Source of the DNA: Baylisascaris procyonis
Lineage: Eukaryota > Nematoda > Chromadorea > Rhabditida > Ascarididae
Assembly: GCA_037389465.1 (NCBI GenBank)
Contig: JAZARR010000250.1
Location: 3,085,001 to 3,149,000 of the forward strand
Reading direction: 5' to 3'
Length of the DNA stretch: 64,000 nt
The notes beneath the pieces were generated by a model that saw nothing but the letters and a program-made list of their open reading frames with translations, did not search any database and had not been told where the DNA came from. A program made the position numbers and the translations under genes. Within the stretch, counting starts at the first letter, position 1; every line of letters begins with the position of its first letter. Below are positions 25,380 to 39,639 of this stretch, one piece after another.

Positions 25380-28041
25380 ATGCTTGTGAAATGTTGTTCA
25401 CGCATACTGCACTCACGACCCATCGTCGACGCATATGTCGATCCGTATCATTTCGTTCAATCGTTGGTCGATTCTACAATACTTGTATCGTTGAGATGGT
25501 CTTCTGATGCCAATGTTCACCAACGACGGCACATATGCACCAATGACGATAACAACGAATCGATAATCTATAGAACTTTAGACAAGCAATTAGCACAACG
25601 TGACGGCTTTGAATGGTATCGTTTCAAGGTTGGTTTTCTTTCATTTTCTTGTTCCTATTCGGTGGATGCAATAGTAAAATAATTACAAAAAGGTGGAGCT
25701 ATGAACGCCTTATTGACTCCAGAACATGTCGAGTTATTTATAGCAGTTTCGATATAATACCTCCAGCTTGAGAAAAAAAAAAAAAGTGAAAATATTTGAA
25801 AAAATATAGAAATATTAAAATGAATAATGATTATTAAGCTATTTAGTTATAGATTCATTTTTTTTTAGATAGAAAATTAATAAGGGAGAATAGCTAATAT
25901 TCTATGCAAAAAGTTTATTGCACTAAGACTAGGAAAATTTACTAAGAATTATGAGAAGTGAATAAATGAAAGGTACTGAACATAATGAGCATATTATTGC
26001 GAATTCATATCGTTATCCGTATTGTGTTATTGATCAGATGACTAGCAGAAATAAAATAAGGAATAAGATGCGAAATATGGTCGTTTTTTTTTTTTTCCTT
26101 TCTAAACTGTTAGAACACTAGGCTATTGTTATTGTTCCGTTGTTTTTGTTCAATGGGCATTAATTGCTAACAGTCGCAATGTTACAGCTCAGTTGAGTAG
26201 TATAAATTGCAGGTGGGATCATATAATGCGATTGTACGGGAAAACGTTCGTCTAAAGTTCGAAGACGATGTATTGGGTGTATTAGTTTTGAATATTCCAT
26301 CATTTTTTGAGACCACCTATAAGGAATGGCTTCGCCAATATTGCAATTCTGTTGAAGGCGTAGATGAAGTAAAGATCAAAGTTGGACCAAATCCGATTGA
26401 AAGTTTCTTCAATTGGAAATTTATGCAAATTGAGAAGGTAATTTATTGCTCATTAATATTTCGAAACTTTACAGGAAGTTATTTCAAAACTTTCTGCTCT
26501 AAAAGTTTTAATTAAATTAAATTTAGAAATGAATTAATTTTTCATGTGAGCTGACGTAATTCTAAATTTTGCATATGAATTTCTGAAATGCTCTTTGCTA
26601 GTATGCTAAATAATATAACAAACCTACTAAAATGGGAATTTTTTAGCAGTTGGGATTGGCTTACAAAGGTAATGTGGGCAATTTTCTTCAATTACTCATA
26701 TTTCATAATCGTATAGGTCTCCTTTTCTTTGCGTTTACTTCATTTATGATGCATTTTTTATACGTTATCACATGTTTGTTGATCATTTTGAATGCATGCC
26801 AAGAAAGTTGCAATCTGTTTAGAATCTATCACCGATTCGGGTGGTCTCGATATGCGATTTTGAGCCAGTAAGACATCGCTTACCTGCTGTTTCATTGCCC
26901 GCTTGTGCTCACGTTTCTGGTGCTGCTTATTTCTATCATCCGAATCATCCAGTCACCGGTGAAAAGGTGATTATTCAATGTTGTTGGCTTATTCTACATC
27001 GTTTCAACATTGCTATTTCCCAATTAAGTAGCGTTGCATTCAGCGTTGAGATGCTTCAAAAAGATACCGAACTTTTTTCTTGGGCTGTTTACCTCACTAG
27101 CCAGGCGTCCTCGTAAAAGATGGGGCGTACGATGCATTACATTATCTTCGAGGATAGCTGGGAAATGGCTATTTGAGGAGGAGGTAAGGAAGAGATAAGG
27201 AAAGGGGTGGGGGAAAAGAATGGTAGAAGAAGGTAAGGGGAGGAGGAATCACTTGTGTAGACCTGGACACCACCTGAGCAAACCGTTAGATACGAAAACC
27301 GTTGAATGAAACGATTTATTGAGGTGTCGTTAACTTTTTAAGTTTATTTCAACTAATAGTAGAAAAAGAAATCGATTATTTATGACTTTTTTTATGTTCT
27401 TCAGAAAACACTTTCACTTGAATGTTCACTTTATCCCTAAACAAAATGAATTCAATATGAAGGTTTCGGATTCTATGAGCATATATCTGGAATGAATGCC
27501 TCGCAACAAAGGTAGCATTTAAGTGCTCTAGTTATTAGAGGATGGATCCTTCAGTAACATGCAACACATCCTTATCAATTGTATAGGACACACTCATCTA
27601 TTGTTCGATATTTTTGAATGAAAGTCAATCATTTAGAATGAATATTACAAGCAATTCGCTAGATTCGATCGGAAGAGTGCTCTTTTTGATAACTTCATTT
27701 GGCAGCACTAACCTTCGTAAGCACCAACCTATCGTTTTTTTAAGATTTATCCTCAAGGATTAAATTTACATCCGAAATATGGTGGTTATTTCGCACTTCG
27801 TGGTGTTATCGTCTTCCCGGACGTTCATCTAGCAGCTACCTTCAAAGAGCCGCAACCATTAAAAACACTCGACACAGATGCAAAAGTGCTTGAGGCACTT
27901 GAATTATTTAACAAACATTGGATGGATAATCGATATCGAGATTGTGGTGATCCGATCGAAAAGTACAGCGCATTACAGTTGAAATATTTTAGCACCGTAT
28001 CGAGACGTAGGTGGCATCTTATAGCACATTGGTTCCAATAA
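25380..28041 (+). CDS. cblc-1: MMACHC/cblC cobalamin-processing protein, copy A
   Basis: Cytosolic cobalamin chaperone that removes the upper ligand of cob(III)alamins (reductive decyanation, glutathione-dependent dealkylation) and supplies the methionine synthase and methylmalonyl-CoA mutase routes. Four exons, 25380-25628, 26213-26437, 26823-26966 and 27745-28041, all phase 0, give 304 residues (human 282). Family blocks in order: RDGFEWYRFK|VGSYNAIV, then LGVLVLNIPSFFETTYKEWL, then VSICDFEPVRHRLPAVSLP with HVSGAAYFY, then LNLHPKYGGYFALRGVIVFP, and NRYRDCGDPIEKYSALQLKYF. HVSGAAYFY and GGYFALRG correspond to the cobalamin-pocket and arginine-containing segments of human MMACHC. The roughly 70-residue N-terminal extension is not typical and is Arg/Ser/His-rich. 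Copy B lies 936 bp downstream. Intron 3 holds a purine-rich, G-rich tract (27175-27250). The symbol follows the C. elegans orthologue. Confidence 0.92.
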
Positions 28042-28977
28042 ACACCCATGTCGTTTTGTTCATTTGATTACTGTACTGCACACAGTTGCCTCTAACTTGT
28101 CACATATTTATTCCTTAGTTGTGTTTAAATTGCTTTAATTATTATAAAGAATTGAAAGAACAAATGAGTGAATCATATATTATTCGCTATATGCCTTTCT
28201 TATCTATTATATATTGATTGAGGTATGAATACTGAAGTGCTGTTAAGTAGGTTTTTTTATGAGTTTTGCGTAGTTGTTTACTATTGTTGAGATACAGACA
28301 AAGGGTGTTTAGCTTGTCGACCACCCACTGAGTGGTCGGCTTCTTCAAATATTTACACCTTTATACCATCAAATTTTGAAGCGATTTAAAGAGGGTTGAC
28401 TGATGTATGAGTAGAGTGGAACCTACAGAAAATGAAGATAATGATTTGTTCGTGTTGTACATAAGTATCACAAAAAAGATGTCTGAAGACTCCATGAGGG
28501 GAGAACGAGAGGATACTTAGATGCGTTGCCTTAGGTTAGTTGCTAATTATTAACTCTGTTTGTAACTTTGTTGTATATATGACGTCATATTGTTATTCGA
28601 ATCAATAAAGCATTCGTAGCAGTAATTGCATTTGAAGAAGACAGCATTGACGAGTGGGTATAACCCGATAGCAGGTATATTCAATAGTATCTGCAATCCA
28701 ACGACTCGTAACAAAGAGAAATAGGTGGAAACTCAGATTCCTTTACTACTTTACTTAGTTCCTTTTTATTCTTCCTTCATCTGTGTATCGATTCTCTCGT
28801 CCCTTACTCATTATCGAAGAGACTCAGAGAGGAAAACTAGGAGCAAAGATTCCGATTCATTGTTCGTAAACATTCTTCACCTGATGGACCTTGTGATGCC
28901 TTTCACCATAACGGTTATGTGCTTTCAAGTATTTTAATGAAGTTGTATCTTGACATATCTATTTATAGGGGTGTGAG
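28042..28977 (+). other. Spacer between the two cblC copies
   Basis: It contains AATAAA at about 28603, a possible poly(A) signal for copy A, and a TGACGTCA palindrome at 28580-28587. TTTATAG just before copy B (ending at 28969) could be a trans-splice acceptor. No gene is recognised; a frame at 28725-28937 lacks coding features. Confidence 0.5.
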
Positions 28978-31900
28978 ATGCTATTGAATTCTGCATTATC
29001 TCACTCCGTTTATCACGAATTGAGCGCCTTAATGACACCATTTGCAAGAGCGATTCGTTTGTATTTTGCCTCAACTAATTCGAGCTGCACATGGCGCATC
29101 ACGAGATCTTCCCTTCGTCGATTCTTTCAAAGAACAGATACCGCGTCGTTCTCATCTCATATTAGCAATTCGCCAGTTGAGAGCAAAATATTCGATACGC
29201 TTAACGAATTACTCGCTGAGCGTGATGGATTTGAGTGGCATCATTTTAAGGCAAGCTGTTTCCACCTTGTTTGTGTACTATTCATGTTAGTTGCGGTGGT
29301 AAGGAACTTTAAAATCAGATCTCGATAAGGTTCATTTGCATATTTAATGAAAATCAAGTTGGTCGGCTATTCACTGCTGGAAATATTGATATTCATCTTT
29401 TGGTTAGGTGATTTCTAATTAAAATGCAAAGAATTTATACGGGAATCGGAATCCGGAATTACTTGTCGCTAATCAAATGTGCTATAGGAAAGTTCTGAGA
29501 GGGATTCCTTTAAAGCTTTTGCATCGACAGTGTTTTAGCGTTGAACTTCTGGAGAATGAATTCTAGAAGTCAGCATCATAATAAAGCAGCGGATATGACT
29601 ATCATAAATCACGGGACCAAATTTCTTTAGGATGAAGAACGGTTCTGATCAAAGCATATATGTGGATATACCGTTACAGCACTCAACGATATAATTGACG
29701 TCATGCGTAGAATGTGGTTTGGGTAGGAATATAGGATATGATGCAATGGTACAGTTGTGTGAAAGCCGATTCATTGGTGAAATCCACAAAGAGAGGGAGG
29801 GGATGTATCACTTCCCACCTTGATGTTTATTTATTTTTATTTAGTCATACCAGCATGAAATTCCTTTACATTATACTTCATAGAATCACATAAAACATTC
29901 TATATAGCTGTCAATAGCGAGTAGTGTACACTGGAGAATTATATTTTCCATGTAATACTATCTATTATGAACAATTCTAACTACTATTTTCTTTGCGCAG
30001 GTTGGCTCTTACAATGCGGTCGTACAAAAGGGTGTCCGACTACGATTCGACGATGATGTAATGGCTGTTGTTATACTAAATACACCATCGTTTTTCGAAA
30101 CCACCTATAAGAAATGGCTTCAGAATCAATATGAATCTGATGAGAGGATGGAAAGTTTTGTGAAGAAGATTGGACCAAATCCAATACGCTCATATTTTCT
30201 CTCACGATTCGCACAAATTGAGGATGTAAGTTCCGCTTCAAATTCATTCGGAGTGAAATTGAACGTTATTATTTCTATTTGAGGTTATGGTATTGCTTAT
30301 TTTTGATTGTTTGCACTCGTTCCTTACTGTAAAATAATCGCTTGAAATATTGCCGCACTAATTATTCGTTATTCTTATACGTCTGTAATTTTAGTCTTTT
30401 GCTGATAAGTGAATGGAAGTAATTTTTATAATTTTTTCCTCCATATTGTACGCGTCGTCTATTCTTCTTAATCAATCTTCAAATATCAGGTTTTTTATTA
30501 ATCCAGTTTTTGTTTCTGAAGTTTTGTACAGGAAGCTGGAAAATTTCATATGATTATAATCGTTTTATTCGGAGTGATTAGACAAATGTTCATAATTTTA
30601 AATGTATACATTGTCTGATTCTTGATGGGAACTACTATGAATCGATGTGGAAGGTGAAAGGGGAGTGTGAAGAGGAAGGGAGGGGAGGGGATGAAGAGTA
30701 TGATGGTTGAAAATCTAATTATAAAGGATGAGCAGAAATATATCCAAAGTCATTCTAATATTGTTCGCATTCAAAAACATTTCAGGTTTTCTATAAAACA
30801 AATTCATATATCATTATAACGAACTAATTATCGATGCATGAATTCACTCCGTGAATATATCGGCTCCCTTCGGCTATCTCACTTTTAATTCCTTTGAAAT
30901 TTCAGTGATTTTATTGAAATATATTTGCAGAGACTCTTGCCGATACGTGCCGTTTCGATATGTGACTTTGAACCACTCCATGACAGATTACCTTTGGTTT
31001 CATTACCAGTCTGTGGCCATATCTCAGGTGCTGCTTACTTTTATAGAGTAAAAGAGGCTGTCGATCCAATCACTGGCAAAAAGGTATTCGTTTTGAGTGA
31101 AAAAGTATCGCTTACGGTGTAGCTTGATCAGTAAAGAACTAGCTAATTGGAAAGGATTATACTGAAGGCGGATATTGTTGACTATTTTGCGAGTCAGAAT
31201 GATCATCGTTGCTTCCTTTTTTATCAGATATCAATAAGAGTTGAATCAGGTTCTAAAGCATTCATGTTTCAAATGTATTGATTAAGGGTGGTGCAACAAT
31301 AAGCCAAATAATAATCAAAGCACTTTTTTATAAGCCGTCCATCAGTGATTTTCTATGAGCTTATTTTAAATGGTGGCAGTTTTGTCGTAGTGCAAAAAAG
31401 GAATAGACGAAAGTGCAATTTTAGAGAGGTGCGGGTTTGCATATGGAACGACAGTTTAATGAGAAGGGACGGTCGACCCTGAAGCAAAAGGTGAAGGTTT
31501 GAGGTTCGATTCCCCTCTACATTCCATACTTTCTTACCAATTTCCAAGTGCATGCTAACCCCCCACCCCCCCATAAATAAAACGGTTGTGGCAGAAGTCA
31601 TGTCACCACCTAATTTATATATTCGAGAATTGACGAATTTTTTTTTTGAATAAATTTTTTTTCAGAAAAGAGAATAAAAAAATTTTTTTTTCAGAAGCTA
31701 CATATGGGTCTCAGTTTGCATCCAAAGTATGGTGGACATTTCTCATTTCGTGGTGTTATAGTGTTTTCGGATGTTCATCTCCCGGCCACTTATAAGGAGA
31801 AGCTTCCATTGAAGATTCTCGATACGGAAGAGAAGATTGACGAGGCATTGCAACTTTTCAATGAGTATTTCTACGATAATCGTTATCGTAATTGCGGTAA

Positions 31901-31994
31901 TCCAATTGAAAGATATAGTAAATTGCAACTAAAATATTTTAACACTCCACCCGAACAAAGATGGCCTCTTATCGCTCATTGGTTTCGATCATAA
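28978..31994 (+). CDS. MMACHC/cblC cobalamin-processing protein, copy B
   Basis: Tandem paralogue of copy A on the same strand. Four exons, 28978-29250, 30001-30225, 30931-31083 and 31695-31994, all phase 0, give 316 residues. Exon 2 is exactly as long as in copy A (225 bp). Conserved blocks: RDGFEWHHFK|VGSYNAVV, VVILNTPSFFETTYKKWL, LLPIRAVSICDFEP with HISGAAYFY, LHPKYGGHFSFRGVIVFSD, and NRYRNCGNPIERYSKLQLKYF followed by NTPPEQRW. No frameshift or stop is seen, so it looks functional. Protein homology places the exon-1 end at AAG|GCAAGC, a GC donor in place of GT; no nearby GT restores the conserved junction. The N-terminal region (about 75 residues) is unlike copy A, so that part evolves fast or derives from a different exon. 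Intron 1 contains a TGACGTCA palindrome and intron 2 a GGGA-rich purine tract (30645-30705). Function as for copy A is inferred. Confidence 0.9.
31430..31530 (+). repeat. tRNA-like (SINE-like) fragment with exact B-box match
   Basis: This lies in intron 3 of cblC copy B. GGTTCGATTCC at about 31503-31513 fits the Pol III B-box consensus. A plausible but weak A-box region lies about 50 bases upstream. A cloverleaf does not form (T stem only partly paired, acceptor unpaired). Possible tRNA-derived SINE remnant. Confidence 0.35.
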
Positions 31995-32693
31995 TGTGTT
32001 GGGCGAAATTCTTTCATTATAAATATTGATTCATCTATGCATAGTTAGGATTTAATTCATATTTCAAGACCTTTAGATTAAAATTTGCCTCTTTAAGGAA
32101 TCACTCTCTGATATAAAATAATGGCGACGTTGTTTTAAACGTCCTCGGTGGCATTATCGCTGATGTTCGTTTCTTCGTTCAAGTTTTGTTCATTTATTTA
32201 TGATATCGCATTTATTTTATAAGATTGAGTATAGTTGCCGTTGCCACGAATGTTGAAATAAGGTTATTGCTGTATAGAATTGAATAAAAAATATTATTCT
32301 AACAATTCTCAATATCGCCTGAAAACTTTATTGAGTTTGCTGCGTCTTTTATTTCCATAATTTATTACTCTTTTTTTTTAAATCTTATATTTCGGTCCTA
32401 TATTTTTTGATTAAATGTACCAATACTTCGTTTTTGAATGTTTCCCTTTCATCTTACTTGTTATAAGGGAATATTACTAGTAATATCATTAAGCGGTGTC
32501 GCATTTACGTCAATTGAATTTTTTTTCGATATAGTAAACTGCCGAAGAATATCACATCAATAATGTTTGTGCTCAAATCCGTAATAAAGTTGAATGTCAT
32601 TTGCGTACTATTCTGTTGCTGAGAACGAAAAAATATTACGATCGTAATAAGGTTTACTGACAGAGAAGGGTTACAGCAATTTTTTTTTTGAGA

Positions 32694-32736
32694 GGGGGGG
32701 GGGGGAAGGGGGAAAGGGGTAAGGGTGAAGGGAGGG
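32694..32736 (+). other. G-rich tract, candidate G-quadruplex
   Basis: Twelve consecutive Gs are followed by GG-containing runs of 5, 4, 3, 3 and 3 Gs separated by 1-4 A/T bases, preceded by a T tract. The motif satisfies the usual four-run G-quadruplex pattern several times over. Confidence 0.7.
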
Positions 32737-32924
32737 CAAATGATTCAGGTTGAGACTCCTCAACGTTCGGTACCGTGAAAACGAGCACATTATGATGGAT
32801 AGACTAGAAGAAACTAAGAAGTATGAGTGTGGAGAAGAACTGCTTGAAAATATTGCTAAAAGAAGATATGTTTATTTCAATGAACATAGCATTCATTATG
32901 AATACATGTCTCTTCATAGTCCTC

Positions 32925-33135
32925 CTTCCTGCAGGTCGGTCACGTGAAGGTTAGGGCTTAGGCTCGTCTCCTGCCCATCGGATGCTGACGAGCCGATTCA
33001 CCGTCGCTCCTCCTATGACTGTCGGGACTTGTTCGGTCACACTTGTCCCGATGAGGGCGTTGGACGGGGTGGCTCGGCTGTGTGGAGCCAACACCCTGGT
33101 CGGAGCTTCACAACCGACCGCGCAGTAGGCAAGGC
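32925..33135. other. GC-rich island with hairpins, possible mobile-element remnant
   Basis: This is a GC-rich block of about 200 bp in AT-rich surroundings. Two inverted repeats are evident: GGCTCGTC (32961-32968) with GACGAGCC (32987-32994), and TCGGGAC (33022-33028) with GTCCCGA (33045-33051). It has no open frame of note. The composition and structure suggest a transposable-element end or a structured RNA; neither is proven. Confidence 0.4.
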
Positions 33136-34934
33136 AAAACGATGAATGAAAATAGAAAAGATATGGCGGTGTAAAAATTAACGAGATATTTGCATGATTA
33201 ATGCGAAGCAACATTTTTGCAGTTATTTTTGCTTATCAGTAAAGGCGTGCGCCCTTTTCTGTGGTTTCGAAATTTGCCTGATCTAGATTTTATAATAGAT
33301 CTTTGGTAGCAATTGAGCAGTGGATGGCATTGATAAAACGACCCTGAAATGTGGTTTTTATTCAGTACTCTAACTAAATTCGGACAACTGTTGTCAAAAT
33401 GACAGTATTTTAATGCTAAAGCAGTGCAAAAGAAAAGTATTGTTTGGGCGTCGGCGTTTTTATCAGCATAGTAGCGTCCATAGGTCTATTTTTTTCACAG
33501 CTCAGAGTAACAGGAAATTTGCAAACAAGAAAGCATAAATTATGAATATGCAAGTTCATCGAATATTTCGCCCAATTTCTTCATCAATTTCGTGTCGATG
33601 ACTTTTTAATGTAAATCTAAGTCGTTGACACTTTGAAGGCACGAGAACTCTCAGTTACCGTATCTATTTCAATTTCGGCTCGATACCATCTGAACAAGCG
33701 GCTATCTCCTATAAGTCACATCGATATGTATTTATTATGTCTGAAATTGCAGGAGTAAATGTTGTTGCTGATGAGCAATGAATACGCGAACATACAATTC
33801 GAGGTTATTCGCGACATTCCAGAAACTACAGGGGATAAGGTATAAATCGTTGATGCATGAAACGATGGCGTAATTATGCAATTTGTTTATGCAAATTTCA
33901 GCCTAACAAACGGAAACATTTATGCAAATAAAAATAATGTTTATGAAAATCACAAAGAAAATGATTATCTAGATTATCGCTTTCAAAATCAAATTTTCAT
34001 TCTTATTCAGTTTGATTTATAATTTTCTAATTTATATTCATCTTTATTCATATTTATTTGAGTGGTAAATTTTGAAATATTTTATGGTTTTTATGCTTAT
34101 TTTTTGCGACCGAATTATATCACCATTTACAGCATATCATTTTGCACTTATCAACTTATAATTTTTCTGTATTCTAATGATAAACATTTTTATCTCTCTC
34201 AATAAGCGTTATTATTGATGGAATTCAAAAAAACCGAATTTCTATAAGGCGTACCAAAAAAATCACTCTATTACTGACAAGCGCATTTAATGCGTAGGTG
34301 GTTAATGATAAAATGATAAACTCAATTATAAAAGAGAGCATGATGTATGATAAAATTATCAATATCAATTGACTTGTAAGATGTCCCACATTCATAAGTA
34401 TTATTTTATGAGGGGATTCTATTTTCATGGGAATGATGAGAAGATTCATCTCAATATTATTGATAAAATTTCGATTGTTTTTTTTATTGTTTTGATGCAT
34501 TCAATAATTTCTCACGTTCATTAATTTGTATAATCGAATCTGACTTGATTTTTTTTTTTGAGAATAAGGAACTTTCTCAGAAACTTCATAGAGATATTGC
34601 AGAATTAGTTGTTGTCATTTACACGTCAGCTTTAACTTAGTTTCTTCTTTTCTTATGCAACTATCCCGAAAAAATTTGCATAAATTAATCGATATCGACT
34701 CTTTATTCAAATAATCGATGCGTTTCAAGTAAAATAACAATCCAACCACCTCTTATTTTATAGTTGATTCGATTAGCTATCAATAGAGAAATGAATTTTC
34801 TGGCAATGGATTTATTTAATCAATAAGTTTTGTGTGTAAGTGTATAATTAGATGTTCGTTGAAGATCACTGCATTTCACTGAGTTGGCTAAACGATTCCA
34901 CGTGGGATTATTTAAGAGGGACGAAGCAACACAG

Positions 34935-37319
<2,385 letters not shown>

Positions 37320-39639
37320 CAAATAAATACATATCCTTTGTTCAGCTCATTCTATGATGTTTGATTAATGGCACTTTTACTTTATAAATGTCGTTGTTTC
37401 GGTTACTGGAAGTTCGTTACAGCTATCCACATCGTTTGATGCCAGAAATGAACTCAAAAGCTTTAAAACTTGAAAATGTAAGAAAAGTTGCTTTCTTTGG
37501 AATGAAGAAGCATGAGAATAGGAAAGAAATATAGATTTCATTCTTAATCCGAAAAAGTGATACACTTTAGGAATGGGCATAAGAAACTTTCATTAATAGA
37601 ATGTTATCAAGAATGTGGTTGTAATGAATTTTTGAAAAATTACTCTTCACGATAAAAAATGATCGGATAAAAAGAAATATTTGACACTTGCATAATAAAC
37701 TTTTCAATGCATCATATTTGTTTGAGTATTTCGACTTTAATGATTCGATTTCGTATCAATATTTCATCTGATAGATTTTCATTTGTATGAAGGATTGCAT
37801 TCATAGTGGTGACATCTAGAATAACCTCTTTACTTTTTTCATATTCTAGCAAATTTTTTTCTTATCGATTATATATTTGGATCGTATTGCTTTTTATGCT
37901 TTTATATAAAAATATTCATAAATTCATCATTATTTTTCCTTTAAAATATTCTACACTTAATATATAAACAAATAAATTTATGAAGAAGAAAATTATAAAA
38001 ATTATTCTTGAAAAGAAATTTTATGATCGATCGAATTTCTCGTTTATTTTACAGCTTTTATTTTCTATTTTCTTGATGACGCTTATTTTTGATGCATTTT
38101 TTTTTAAGGAACTAATTTGCAGTTATCATCAAACAGCTTATTTTACTGAAAAAAAAAAACTACTAAACAGTCTGAAATATTTCTCTTCAATCATCATTGC
38201 ATATTGCTATGTGCATTTATTTCATTTCGTTTTTTTTTTTTTCTGTTGCTCATTAATCACATTCCACTCTAGCATGACTCACAATCATTAGTAGCGTTAT
38301 GCTTAAGTTTTTACTACTGCAAATATTAAAAATTCCTTTCCCCAGCTTAAAAATTTCTCTCTAAATATATTGAGTTTTTCTCAAAGGAGGAGAGAAAATT
38401 TCAATTTTTTTCAAGCATTTCTTTTCATTTAAAGCATTCAAATATATGATATACTAGGCTTTTTTTAAAATTCAAATTTATTTGATGCAATTTTCTCTCT
38501 AATTTGAATATTTAAAACTAATATATGAATCTTTCGATAAAATAATATTTAAAATGTAATAACGATTGTTTATTGAAATCAATGGAATGTGAAAAATAAC
38601 GGAAGAGAGTTTTTAAGAATGTTCTTTTACAGCATTCATACGTTATGAAAAACCCGCTACGCGTTCCATCTAAAGATTGCACTTTTACATCACAAATGTT
38701 TAACTATCCATTCATTGCGCGAAACTTTACACTTTCGACACACTATCGTTTCACTTAAAGAATTTCATTTCCATTTACTTTGCAAAACTATTTCTCCTTT
38801 TGATTCGAATTGATGTTACTTCAATGATGAATGATACCAAAAGTTCGATCCCTCGAGAAATTCAAATTTGAAACCGCATTCTTTATTCAAATATTACAAT
38901 TGTTTTGTTCATATGTTCGAGAATTTAATCTAATTATGAAAATGAATTTAGCAATGAGTCGACTCTCAAATTATTCACCAATATTTGCTCCTATCATGAA
39001 TCAATAAAATATCTGGTAGTGATGTATTATTTATGACTGTATAACATCAAACAATTTCAAAAAGTTTTTCTTTATGAAGATAAACTAGAGCGAACTTTTG
39101 CTACCAATGAAGAATACAATTTGCTCGTTTACAATCGTACTAGCACAAAATTCAATAATAATCATAGGCAGTGTCTAGAGTATCCCATAGGATTGGCAGA
39201 AAATCTGATTGGAAATAAAAAAAGAAATTTCAAATATGTGGAAAAATTCCAACTAAATAAATTTTTTATAAAACTATCTCATTCGACTTTTTCAATGAAT
39301 TCCACTGAAATAAGAAAGTTGCAATATTATTAAAAATTTTTCATATTTGATCATTTCAATAATTTCTAGAATCTATTTAGCAAAGAAATTCAACAATACT
39401 TGAATAGAGTAATACGCAATTAACTCACTTCAAAATATTTTTTTGCAACGTCAACTACGTCATATAAATGGCACAGCAAATTTCCCAAAAATACCAACGA
39501 ATAGTGTCAAGCTTAAGTACATTAAAAACATTTATAGAGACTGAAAACTTTAGGTGTTTTCACCGATGATAGATCACATGAATATGTGAGAGAGATTTCG
39601 ATATGCATAAGATAGAAACATGCTGTTACGAATTGCCTT
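37320..39639. other. Intergenic region between RUNX and the repeat polyprotein gene
   Basis: Very AT-rich, and convergent (RUNX on plus, polyprotein on minus). No gene is recognised. Short AT-biased frames at 37980-38291 and 39121-39333 look random. I found no WRPY-coding exon here, though a short one could be missed. Confidence 0.45.

Larger units (their letters stand above)
31995..34934. other. Intergenic region between cblC copy B and the RUNX gene
   Basis: AATAAA at about 32284 could end the copy B transcript. The region includes a G-rich tract (32694-32736) and an unusual GC-rich structured island (32925-33135), each listed separately. The rest, including the AT-rich 33900-34860, shows no recognised gene and should contain the RUNX promoter. 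Confidence 0.5.
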
